Source of the DNA: Planococcus citri
Taxonomy: Eukaryota > Arthropoda > Insecta > Hemiptera > Pseudococcidae
Reading direction: 5' to 3'
Length of the DNA stretch: 64,000 nucleotides
Assembly (NCBI RefSeq): GCF_950023065.1
Contig: NC_088681.1
Location: forward strand, 32,584,836-32,648,835
Both the position numbers and the translations under genes were made by a program. Below are positions 32,701 to 43,473 of the stretch, in pieces; position 1 is the first letter of the stretch, and every line of letters starts with the position of its first letter. The notes beneath the pieces are model-generated. The model did not search any database, had not been told where the DNA came from, and saw nothing but the letters and a program-made list of their open reading frames with translations.

Positions 32701-35480
32701 TTAGTAGGTATAGAGGTTAAGTGAATATTTTTCTTTCTCAAATATTCCCCTTGAAATCGTTGAAAGGTAAACTCTTAGCCCAAAAACATAATCTACGTTA
32801 ACACGACGAAAGAAAAAAAAGCCTAAAAACCGCCAAGTTTCCCTTTCTGAACAATGTATTATTTTAATTTTAATTAGCCTCGCCCTGCTCCCATCTCCTT
32901 TGTCTTGTTGTATAACGAGTTGGCAAACAAATGAAAAATTTCGTCAACCGAACCAAGCATATAAATCCACTAATGGTTTTCTTTTTTCCTTAACGAAGGA
33001 AGCTCGCTACTTAAGACTTTCTTTTACACTTGGTCGTAACGCCTCGGGTCATATACATAAATTTTCATTCCCCTTGTACGTTGCGTTGAAGTGGAAAAAC
33101 ATCAAACTGTACGACATCACTCGCTCAGTTTCGATACGAGAAGATTAGATGAATATTATTTTCTTTAACAGCCTGCCAATACACCCTACATTGTTTTTAA
33201 GCACAGCCATTCGTTTTCGTTAATGCTGGCTCGATGAAAGCGAGGCGGAGATGAAAATCACCCCAGATAACGATACAAACCACCTTGTACTAAGAGACCT
33301 AGCTGAAAATACGTTTCGTTGCTTTGATAATTCCCAAAACTTTCTCCATTCAACAAGCTATGCGCTTTTCAATCGTATTCTCGCATTTGTCCACCGCAAA
33401 TTCGCTGAGTTGCGGAATAGTCTACGAAATACAAAATCACTTCGGTTTTTATTAGCTAACGAAAGAAACCCTCGCCTCGGTGATGAAGTTGTTACGCGTT
33501 GGAGAATTTAAGGAATTCGATGTGTTTATGTGTTGGAAGTACCTGTGTTTCGAGGTAGTTGTAGGGAGCATTTTTCATCGTTTTATATTCATTCATGGTA
33601 TACTATGAAAACGCAAGCAACCAGAAAGCTCGAACTATGTAGCTGTTAATTCGCATTAGCGTGGAATATTTTTTTAAAAAATACATCGTGTCGTTCGGTA
33701 GGTACTTTTTATGTTTTTACAACATTGAACGATGTACCTACTACACCCTTTTCATCTTCTCTACTTTAAACCGTTTCGTTCCTGGTAGCTTTTTACCAGA
33801 TTAAATATGTACATAGTTGTTCATTTTGCATTTTTTTTTATTTTGAGAGAGAGATGATTTAACTTAGGTAAGGTTATACCTACTTGTAATGTAGGTAATC
33901 GATCGGTTTTATTTTATCGCAAAATCGTATACCTTACATTCTTTAATTTTATTTCGCCAGTTTTTCTCGTACAAGTTAGCGAATCTTTTACTAGGTACTT
34001 GATACGATGAAATATACCATAAAAGCTCACGATATCGTAGAAGGCCGTATACGCCGAGTGTACGTATCATCTATCATAACTAAGAGTAAAACTGATAATG
34101 AACGAGCTCAAAAGGATCGTAACATACGTACTCGACTCTTATTTTCCACGCAGCTATCATCAATGATAAACTGTGCGTTCGGAGGTTCGGACTTTACTTA
34201 TGCTTTGCTTACCCATACACACATGCTTCCTCTATGACCCGTTGACCTTCTAAATAAATTGGAAAATAGCGGAAAACATAAACAGAATACCAAGAAAGGC
34301 AAATATTACAGCGGGAATTACGTTACACTACGCTGCTCCTCTCCCCTCCCCTCATGTACAACCTTCACCGAAGCAGCGAGCAGCGAGTGTCACGTAGCAT
34401 TTCACCCTTATTCTTTGTACTGTCGAAAGATTAGAACAGCTTGTAAAAATATATACCATAATACCGGCAAACACAAGTAAAAAGCAAGAAGAAAAGAACC
34501 GAAAGAAAAATAATTGGAAAATATAATCGTCGAATGCATTTAAGAGAAAAACACTACCAGTCAAAGAAGCGCGACTAAAATTAATGGTTTTCGGCATGTT
34601 GAAAAATATACTGCGGCTTATTTACCCGAAAACGACTCTATAACCTAAGAACGGTTGACATTTTGCTCGTTTTATCGTCTGTGATGGCTGTATGATGTTT
34701 CTTTTTAACCATCAAAGTAATATTTATGATATTTTTACACAAACGAGTTTTGTATCGAGTTTTTGAAATTTTCTATAACTGGAGTAAATCAGGCTAACAC
34801 GGTACCTTAAATAAATGAGATTTTTGACATTGCTGCTGTGGAATGTGATGCTGTGTCAAAAAGTCAAAAGTGTAGTGAAAGTTTTCAAACTTCGAATGGG
34901 ATTCTTATAGTTAGTTTTAATTCGTTTAAATAATGGAAATACGAGTAGGTATGGTTGATGTGTTTCTCAAATTGTATGTACAAACAGAAATCTTCATAGT
35001 TTCACTCATGTGTAGTTTCATGAGCATGGGATGTAGGCTATAAAAAATTAGTAGCACTTTGATACCTTCAATGTCAAATCAGATAGTCTCGACGATTGAA
35101 TTGGGGATGGTAATTCATGTGATCAAGTACATATTTACCTTTCTGTTTGAGGATGATGATTCGAAGACTAAAAAACAAGAAATGATTATTTAATAGTAGG
35201 TTTAGAAAAGAATCTTAAGCATTGTTTAGATAGATGACAGTGTTAGAAGAGAAATTGCATTTCATGCAGCAATATTAGGTACTGATAATTGAAAATATAC
35301 ATACCTATGCTTGTTTCAAAGGATGAAATAATGCTTATTGGCAACTATGAGATGCCCAGAAGCGTTATATTGAACTGATCTGTATTAGACAGTCAAGTAA
35401 TAATATCTCTTGATGTGAAGTTTGAGGTTCTTATATTGAAATATGTAACTATCAACCAACTAAACAAATGTTTTATTTTT
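32701..35480. other. Unique-looking AT-rich DNA without a supported gene
   Basis: I see no convincing gene. 32870-33530 is less repetitive and contains several 80-odd-codon frames on the plus strand, but none has a recognisable domain and none is linked by convincing splice sites. The rest is AT-rich. It could be an intron or intergenic DNA with regulatory sites. Confidence 0.45.
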
Positions 35481-35709
35481 AGTGTGCGTAGCACACTATT
35501 GGTTTCGCTTTGAGAAATGAAATTTCATTGTAACTGAATGTTCTCTTAAGCTATCCAACCATTTTTTGTACCTATTGGACACCATTTGAGAATCATTAAG
35601 ACGGAGGGTATAGATGTATTTTCATTCAATTCGGATGGGTAATTGCTGAGTAATTGCAATTTTAGTTCATTATTTTAATGCATAAATTCCTAAAAAATGG
35701 TAAAGGGGA

Positions 35710-35810
35710 CTTATAAACCACCTGCCGCTCATTGTACCCTGCTATACCCCCAGCCATCATCACTTTATAAACACCTGCGTTGCATTGTACCCTGTTACAC
35801 CCCCAGTCTG
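35710..35810. repeat. Short tandem duplication near the Helentron left end
   Basis: The string 'attgtaccctg(c/t)ta(t/c)acccccag' occurs twice about 56-57 bp apart, each preceded by 'ataaac(c)acctgc'. The two copies differ by a few bases. It lies in the left non-satellite part of the Helentron-like element. Confidence 0.65.
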
Positions 35811-36119
35811 CCAGCTGTGTATTTCAAGTGGGAGTGGCTTGGTGGGGTGTTTCCTTCCAATTTATTTGGTTACCTCTGGCAGTAAAACAAATTGACAGTT
35901 CATTTTATGTGAAACCTTTGTGAAGTATACACCATTCCAGTTGGTATCCTATATGGCTTGTGTCTGTTAAGAATAGTGTTACCTATATTGTTCCTGTGTT
36001 GATTTAATGGTTGCAGCTTTGCAGTTAAAATAAACAGGTAATTATTACATCATTATTGTTTTTATTATTATCATTTTTTAATTAGTTGAAAATTATAAAT
36101 GCATTTTTTATTATCTATT

Positions 36120-37150
36120 TTTTTTTTGAATTTTTATTTTTATTTTTAGACTAGTTCAAATTGAGTTTCTAATCTGGTGTTATTATTTACTTTTTTTTTT
36201 AAATTTTTGTTTTTGTTTTTTTTAGACTAGTTCAAATTGAGTTTTTAATCTGATGCTTTTTTAATTCAAATTTTTTTTTTTGAAATTTTTATTTTTGTTT
36301 TTTTCAGGCTAGTTCAAATTCCTAATCTGGTGTTTATTATTCATTTTTTTTTGAAATTTTTGATTTTTGTTTTTTTTGGACTAGTTCAAATTGAGTTTCT
36401 AATCTGGTGCTTTTTTAATTCAAATCTATTATTTTTTTTGAATTTTTTTTTTGTTTTTTCATTTAAATTAAATTGAGTTTCTAATCTGGTGTTATTAATT
36501 TTTTTTTTTTAATTTTTGTTTTTGTTTTTTTTAGACTAGTTCAAATTGAGTTTCTAATCTGGTGCTTTTTTAATTCAAATCTATTAATTTTTTTTTTTTG
36601 AAATTTTCATTTGTTTTTTTTAGGCTAGTTCAAATTGAGTTTCTAATCTGGTGCTTTTCACCTCAAATTTATTAATTATCTATTATTATTATTTTTTTTT
36701 AAATTTTCGTTTGTATTTTACACTAGTTCAAATTGAGATTTTAATCTGGTGCTTTTTTAATTCAAATCTATTATATTTTTTTTGAAATTTTGTTTTTTTT
36801 GTTTTTTTGTGACTATTTGAAATTTTGAGTTTCTAATCTGGTGCTTTTTTGATTCAAATCCATTATTTTTTTTTGAAATTTTTTTTTTTTCAGGATAGTT
36901 CAAATTCAGTTTCTAATCTTGTGCTTACCTAATAGGTTAGAAATTTATCATTTTATTTATTTTTTCTAATTCAAATTTTATTTTTTTAGGCAATTGAGTT
37001 TTTAATCTGGTGCTTCTTAAATTTAAATCTAGGTATAATTTTTTTTGAAATTTTCATTTGTTTTTTTCACTTTTTTAATTCAAATCTATTATTTTTTTTT
37101 TAATTTTCATTTGTTTTTTTCAGGCTAGTTCAAATTGAGTTTCTAATTGT
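36120..37150. repeat. T-rich tandem array, about 12 units
   Basis: Units of roughly 75-100 bp share CTAGTTCAAATTGAGTTTCT, the immediately following AATCTGGTG, and a long T-rich spacer with short A stretches. The core recurs about a dozen times between 36167 and 37140, with spacing from about 73 to about 150 bp because the T-rich part varies. It abuts the 88-bp array. No coding capacity was seen. Confidence 0.8.
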
Positions 37151-37765
37151 GGCATAATAATTGAAGCCAATAAGTAGTGGCAAGTCAATATAATAGGTAG
37201 TAGCATAATAAAGTCAATATATAGGGACAAATGAAGCCAACAAGTAGTGGCATACCTAATTGAAGCCAATAAGTAGTGGCAATGTAGAGGCAAAATTAAA
37301 GTCAATACATAGGGACAAATGAAGCCAACAAGTAGTGGCATACCTAATTGAAGCCAATAAGTAGTGGTAATGTAGAGGCAAAATTAAAGTCAATACATAG
37401 GGACAAATGAAGCCAACAAGTAGTGGCATACCTAATTGAAGCCGATAAGTAGTGGCAATGTAGAGGCAAAATTAAAGTTAACACATAGGGACAAATGAAG
37501 CCAACAAGTAGTGGCATACCTAATTGAAGCCAATAAGTAGTGGCAATGTAGAGGCAAAATTAAAGTCAATACATAAGGACAAATGAAGCCAACAAGTAGT
37601 GGCATACCTAATTGAAGCCAATAAGTAGTGGCAATGTAGAGGCAAAATTAAAGTCAATACATAGGGACAAATGAAGCCAACAAGTAGTGGCATACCTAAT
37701 TGAAGCCAATAAGTAGTGGCAATGTAGAGGCAAAATTAAAGTCAATACATGAGCACAAATGAAGC
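37145..37765. repeat. 88-bp tandem array, about 7 units
   Basis: The GGGACAAATGAAGCC landmark recurs every 88 bp (37312, 37400, 37488, 37576, 37664, 37752), with an 89-bp step before the first of these. Each unit is a higher-order pair: a 59-bp part and a 29-bp part that both begin TGAAGCCAA(T/C)AAGTAGTGGCA. Units differ by only a few bases. The 73-codon minus-strand frame at 37120-37341 is created by the array and is not a gene. Confidence 0.93.
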
Positions 37766-37779
37766 CAAAAAAAAAATGA

Positions 37780-38034
37780 AGGGCAAAAAAATGTACTTTA
37801 ATAAAGAAAACTGAAAAAAACCCAAACTGAAAACCAAAATAAATTCTATCAGTTTAGGTTTCGGTTTTACTCACACTGCTTCATTATTTTTGTTATGGTT
37901 TTTTACGGTTTTTAAAAAAACCTATGAAATTTCGGTTTTTGTTTTCAGTTAGGATTTGAAAATGGCTAAAATTATGGATCTTGTTCGGATTTCGGTTACA
38001 GTTTTTGTTTTTTTGCAGTTACGGTTAGCACCCC
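37780..38034. repeat. Possible remnant of a hAT-like element inside the Helentron
   Basis: The tract is built from TTTCGGTTT- and AACCG-like pieces and ends CGGTTAGCACCCCTG, whose reverse complement CAGGGGTGCTAACCG looks like a hAT terminal repeat. No matching left end or target duplication was found, so the call rests on one end only. Confidence 0.3.
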
Positions 38035-38950
38035 TGTATGCATCGGTGAAATATTCTTTGAATTGGTATATTATGTTGATGAAAAATAAACAAACTTTTT
38101 CGAAATTATAACATCAAATTTGATATTTATTAAGCAGAGATTATACTTTTTTTTTTTGAAACAGTTAAACAGGTAAAAGAATTTACAGATAAAATAATTA
38201 CAACTATTAATTTTCAGAAAAATGAAGAAATCCTGCTGTACCTACATGGTACGTGGCGTATGGATGACGCCCTCCGTGAGTGGGAGTATTCCCCATCATC
38301 CGACCTGTATTAAAAGTAAAGTTAAAAACTTGAAAAAAAAATTAGTTATTAAAATTGGGAAAAAAAAGAGCTGGAGAATATTTTCATGTTTATGGCACTC
38401 AAGTAAACTGTTTTCTTCATGAACATTATTATATTAACAATACAAAATAAATAAAAGAAATATGGTAATTTTTTTTTTAAATTGATTGGCAAAAACTCTC
38501 TTGTAATCAGCGAATAGCTGATGGCTTGTTTTGCTATAAATTCCAAAAAACCTCATTTTCTTTAAAAATTATTGTTCAAAAATCTTATTATTTTCTGTTT
38601 TTTGCTAAAATTTAATTCTTATACTGAAGAATGAAGATGAAATTATTGTTCCTAGTACTAGCTTCTTTGCTAATATTTTTTAATAAATTTTTGTTTGTGT
38701 TTAGAATACAAAGGTTGTTTTTTTCTGTTTATAATTTTTGTTTTTCATATTTTATTTAGTTTTCACAAATAATATATGTATTTACTTTTGTTTACATTTA
38801 GCATTAAATAATTATTCTCAGTTTTGTTTTCACATCTTATTCAGTGTTTACAAGTACCAATATGATTATTTTTTGTAAACTATCAGTTAAAACTGTACAA
38901 CTGTATACAGCTACGCACACTTTGCAGCTAAGCTGTGCTTAGCTGTCTAG

Positions 38951-39717
38951 TTTTGTTTTCAGGTAAGCTTTGAATTTTTGGTTAGAAGACTCAGACTGGA
39001 ATAAACTACGTAGATACACTCTCATGCCAAAAGACTACCTACCTAATGAATTAGTAAGCTTTTTATATTTGTATGCAATTGCTAGAGCCTGAGAGTTTTT
39101 ATGCTCAAAAAATTAAATACGCATTTGTGTTACCTATCTGAAATGTCCAAAAAAACATTATTATCTTAAAATGTTGAAAATATGAATTCAGTGATATAGG
39201 TGCAATATTTTAGTAATGAAAAAGTTGTGAGTCGAATCAAAATTCCAAGTAAAAAAAATAAAATAAAATGAAAAAATTACAAAAATTATTCATTTTATAA
39301 AAACTTACAAAAAATTTTTACAAAAAAAAAGAAATACAAAAATACCCTCTTCAATTTTGAAAAAGATAGATAAAGTTGCCCGAAAAAATTACAAGCATTG
39401 ATCATTTTTTAGAAAATTACCAAAGTTGTTACATTGTTTTTAAAACTTACAAAAATTGGTAATTTTTTCAAAAATCAAGTACGATTTTATTTTTTTTTAA
39501 ACACATAAGTACAAAAACAGTCATTTTTTAGAAAATTGCAAGAGTTGTTGACCTGTTTTAAAAAAAATACCAAAATTTCCTATTTTTGAAAAAAATAACA
39601 AAAATTGTCTCATTTTTTCTCGTTGTTCAGAAAATCACAAAAATTGTTAACTTTTCTAAAAAGCTATTAAAATGGATAATTTTTCAAAAATTACAAAAAT
39701 TGGTCATTTAAAAAAAA
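38951..39717. other. AT-rich DNA grading into a degenerate repeat
   Basis: No gene is supported. From about 39270 the sequence becomes a degenerate repetition of 'aaaattacaaaaattg…cattttt'-like pieces, which continues on the other side of the MITE-like element to about 40310. Confidence 0.5.
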
Positions 39718-40101
39718 TGAAGAGTGATATTCCAAAACTCGCTTTGTCCATTTTTATCAAAGTTGGGTTTTCAGTGGTACCTGGTAGATGAAGTATTAAC
39801 TCACATTCCTACATCATCAACCTACCAAAATGAGGTATTAAACTCACCTAAATAGCCAATTCACTAAAAAATTTTAAAAAAATAATGTTTCAAAACGCGC
39901 TTTGTCCATTTTTATTGAAATTTTTTTCAGCAGTATTTAGTGGATGAAATGTATACCTACACTCCTACATCATAAATCCACCCAAATAAAGTGCTAAACT
40001 CGCCTAAAAAGCCAATTTACCCGTTTAAAGAGAAACTGTTTTTCCTCTCTCCTGAAAAGTTGTGAAAATGGACAAAGCGAGTTTTGGAATATCACTCTTC
40101 A
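39718..40101. mobile_element. 384-bp MITE-like element with 37-bp inverted ends
   Basis: The left end TGAAGAGTGATATTCCAAAA continues to CTCGCTTTGTCCATTTT and is matched by its reverse complement at the right end. Near 39890 a second direct copy of the same motif (AAAACGCGCTTTGTCCATTT) is followed by the same kind of sequence, so the interior looks like two tandem half-units. The element sits inside a low-complexity ACAAAAATTG repeat. The target duplication is unclear because both flanks are A-rich. No coding capacity was seen. Confidence 0.7.
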
Positions 40102-40409
40102 AATAGAAAAATACTTCATTTTTCAGAAAATTACAAAAATTGAGCATTTTTGAAAAAAGAAACACTACGATTTATATTCATTCAAAAATTGTGTTATTAT
40201 TTTTGAAAAAATTACAAAAATTGTTCAACTCACTAAAATTTTTCATTGAAAAAGAATCATGTATGTACTTTTTTAAAAAAATTGCAGAAATTGTCTACCC
40301 ATTCTTGAAAAAGGTATAGTCCAAGAGCTATACCTACTGCGATTGCCCCGAAATAACCGAAAGCTGAGAGTGGTCTCAAAAGTTAATATGCATGCCCCTA
40401 TTTTAAAAG

Positions 40410-40996
40410 CACTCGGTCTGCCGATCCGCAGCTGCTGCTTTAAAGCTCAGCGAAAGCTCAAAAATTCACAATTTTTCTGAACTTTTGGCCGAGAAAACTG
40501 ATGGCTCAAATTGGTGCCAAATTATAGCATTTTTCGCGCTGAATCCGAATATGTAGGTCTCCAGACTGGTTCAAAGGGTGGTGAAATTTCGCAAATTTCA
40601 TCTTTTTGGGCTAAATTTGCATAAAAAGCTACAAAATCGGGTTAAAAATGATTTTCAAGCAGCTTAACGAAATGCTCTATGGGTAAAATGGTTTTTAGGC
40701 GCCAAAATTTTTCAAAATTTTCATTGTGGTGGGGGTGGAGCATAAGGGTGGTGTGGAGAAATTCACCAAAAATGGCCTTGTGATGTATCAAAATGCATGT
40801 TTTTTGGGCCGCAGAATTTGATTATGGCAATATTTTTTACATCACTCGGTCTCCCGACCCGCAGGTGTACTGCTTCAAAGTTCAGTGAAAGCTCAAAAGT
40901 TCACAATTATTCTGAGTTTTCAGGTCAAGAAAACTGATGACTCAAATTGGTACCTAATTATAGCATTTTTTGCGCTGAATCTGAATATGTAGGTCT
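40410..40996. repeat. Two direct copies of a 150-bp segment, 433 bp apart
   Basis: Segments 40410-40560 and 40843-40996 share about 85-90% of their bases by eye. Both begin CACTCGGTCT and end GAATATGTAGGTCT, with GAAAGCTCAAAA and AAAACTGATG in the same order. The intervening sequence is different. It may be part of a larger tandem or dispersed repeat. No open frame of note was seen. Confidence 0.75.
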
Positions 40997-42679
40997 GCCG
41001 ACCCTAAAGTGCTGCCAAAGCCCCGCCAGACTGGCTTAAAGGTACCTAGAGTAGGCAAATTTGCCTAAAAATCATCTCAGCCCTAGAGCATTCCATTAAA
41101 CTGCTTGAGAATAATTTTTATCACAATTTTATTTATAAGGATTTAGCCCAAAACCTCCAAAACATGAAATTTCCAAACACAGCATTCCTCCGAAAATTTT
41201 CATTTTTGTCACTCCCACTCCTATCTTCACACAGAAAAATGTTCTTTCATTGTTTTTAGAATTTGAAATCGTTCTGATGAACACACAGTCAAGACTTATT
41301 TCCAGAAAAAATTGATGCCTACGTTACAAAAAAAAACCAATTCATGTTTTTGTCCACCTCTACTGTCTTCTTCACCAGAAGAATTGTTCGTTGTTAAATT
41401 GGGTACTTAATTCAGTTTTGATTTCTTATTACGTTATTTTAAACCCTCTCTGTTCGCCTATTATTCCAATCAGTGGAAAACATACCCACTTCAAAACAAT
41501 CTTCAATGAAAAATTATTCAAACTTCCTTTCATACGATTTCTTCTGATTTAAAAAACTTTCAGAAATTCAAGAACTGGAATCCAAAAGTCTGCCCGAGGC
41601 TACAAAAATCAAATATTTCGATTTTTCAAAAAAATAAATGGGTTCAATTTGATTTTTTAGAAAAATTCTCAAAAAATACCTACATGGCTACATATCTCTT
41701 TTTGAGGTATCCCATCCGCATCACTACTATCTTATCAGCAGGACCACCATTAACTTTCTTCATAATATTATTTTCAAAATATTTAACAACGCACGTGTAT
41801 GTGAAAAATCCGACGCAACAATTGACAGTATTGTATTATTTTATTTGTACATTACCTGGATCGAATTCTAAAAAATACTAGGTTTCTTCATTTTTCCTCT
41901 TTTTTTTTTTGAATTTTTTCATACGATTTCAAAAATCATATCAGCACCGAGACAAAAAGAATAAAATAAATCCGAACGACAATTTCGTTTCATGCTACAA
42001 ATACCTATACTTTAATACTGTGGTTGAATTGCGAAAGTCTTCGTCGAGAAGTTGTAATCTAAAAAGAATTTTGTTCGCTTCGGGCGTAGGTATATATGGA
42101 TTTAGGCTGGCATATGTTTCATTTCTCACGAAAAATTTCGCGAAAACTTGCCGGATCACCCTGTACGACCGCGTCGACGAGTAATTTCACCAACTTCATG
42201 AATTTTTATTACCGTACATATGGTCGTGGTACGTGGCATACCTACCTACCCATCTATACCTATACGTATATGGTGGATAACTGGGTATGTATAAAAGCGC
42301 GTTAACTTTTCGCCACTTCGTCAACGCACTGGTTGGTAATGGTATTAGTGGTATTTGTAGAGAATGTAGTTTGAAAATTAACGCGTCCCAATGAGCCTTG
42401 TAATTGGTGTTTTTAAAAGCTCGATACGGCGCGATTTAAAGCATTACAACGTAATAAAAGTTAACCAAAAAGCAAGTTTTTCAATTTCCTATTTATGTTG
42501 TCGGGTGTATAAAAGTAGAAGATGGCGAAGCGTGTAGAGGAGGTGAAAGAAAAGAGAAGATTGTACCGGGAGTATAGAGCGTATTTATTAGTTTTGTTTT
42601 GTACGCAATGTTGGCCGAGGTAGCGACGTGTACCGAGTTTAATGCGTGAAATGCGAAAGAAATAAGCAAGAACTAATTT
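40997..42679. other. AT-rich DNA with no supported gene
   Basis: No supported gene. Frames at 41684-41881, 41909-42184 and 42096-42305 lack recognisable domains. From about 42080 onward the sequence gains CpG and GC content as it approaches the island at 42680. Confidence 0.45.
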
Positions 42680-43473
42680 TATTTAGTACGTGATTGGCGA
42701 TTTAATTCGTTCACATATATCCGGTACATTGTCGAATAATATGTGCCGAGCTGGCGGAGTTTGGAGGGAGGGGAGGAGGAAGATGAAGCTCGGACTAGGC
42801 GTAAAAGCGCAGCAACGTTTTAACGCCAGCAACAACTTCTTAGCCTTGGTTAAGAGAGCTGGAAGCCTGCTTGGATGCTTACTCGTATAGTCGTAATATA
42901 ACGAGGACATTAAGCGGGTTAAGAAACTGTTTCCATCGGCATCTCCGGCCATGGAACATGTCGACGTTGGCGTTAGCTTGCGATGGCGATGGCCAGAGAA
43001 ACCTTTAGCACGCCGAACACGTTCAATTTGTTCTTGCACACAGCAACGTAATTCTTCTGCCGAGTGTACGTGCCAGTGATTTCCAACTAAGTTGCGGCGC
43101 CCTTGCCAGCCATTTTTTTTTCGCGCACAAATCTAAAAATGACCCGATGATTTCCCAAAAGAACCGTATAACGTCGAATCATCGAACACGACCGACGCGG
43201 CTCTCTAGCTCGGCGACTTCTCAAATTGCTCGGCGGCCAGTGTCCGACCTCGCGAGCAAACAAAACGGAACCGAGTAATTATTTGGAAACATTACGACGG
43301 ACGTGCTTCGCACCCTCTCGACGTAAATTCAACCTCGTTTCGATAACGACTTTGCCTACCGTTTTTTCCCGCTTCACCCCTCCATGACAGCTCTTCTCCA
43401 TCGACACCATCCATGGAGGGCTCCCTGTACCCCAGTCTTGGCTCGTGCAGCGTCCGACAGCCGCTAACTTAGC
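42680..43473. promoter_or_regulatory. GC- and CpG-rich island, possible promoter or 5' exon
   Basis: This is the most GC-rich unique DNA in the window. The 60 bases at 43201-43260 are about 60% G+C, and CpG dinucleotides are frequent. It has none of the homopolymers and repeats typical of the surroundings. On the minus strand it has a long open frame and a candidate splice donor. The 2.5-kb foldback element begins exactly at its right edge. A promoter, 5' untranslated exon or enhancer is plausible; this is inferred from composition only. Confidence 0.4.
42683..43130 (-). CDS. Weak candidate exon, function unknown
   Basis: On the minus strand a frame is open from an upstream stop at about 43129-43131 to a stop near 42683, with codons for HVHSAEELRCCVQEQIERV and then HRHRKLTPTSTCSMAGDADG. 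It crosses an ATG at 42952 in fair context, and GTAAGC at 42882-42877 could be a splice donor, giving a first coding exon of about 23 codons. A separate nine-codon frame starting at an ATG near 43112 would be an upstream ORF. I recognise no protein family. The longer frame may be open by chance in GC-rich DNA, so this is a hypothesis rather than an annotation. Confidence 0.2.

Larger units (their letters stand above)
35481..38950 (+). mobile_element. Non-autonomous Helentron-like (DINE-1/HINE-type) element
   Basis: The left end AGTGTGCGTAGC forms a hairpin with the following bases (AGTGTGC-GTA-GCACACT). The same 12 bases occur inverted at 38910-38921 near the right end. Three bases further on lies a perfect 9-bp-stem hairpin with a TGT loop (38925-38945), and the element then ends TCTAG. 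Both flanks are runs of T, consistent with insertion between two T residues. This set of features (subterminal inverted repeats, a 3' hairpin, no terminal inverted repeats in the usual sense, internal tandem arrays) matches Helentron-derived elements such as Drosophila DINE-1. No Rep-helicase frame is present, so it is non-autonomous. Length is about 3.47 kb, much of it tandem repeat. Confidence 0.72.

Noticed and set aside
37120..37341. 73-codon minus-strand frame with repeated HYLLAS-like words
   Set aside because: Created by the 88-bp tandem array.
36120..37765. CRISPR-like array
   Set aside because: The repeats are long tandem units without unique spacers, in a eukaryotic context; they are satellites.
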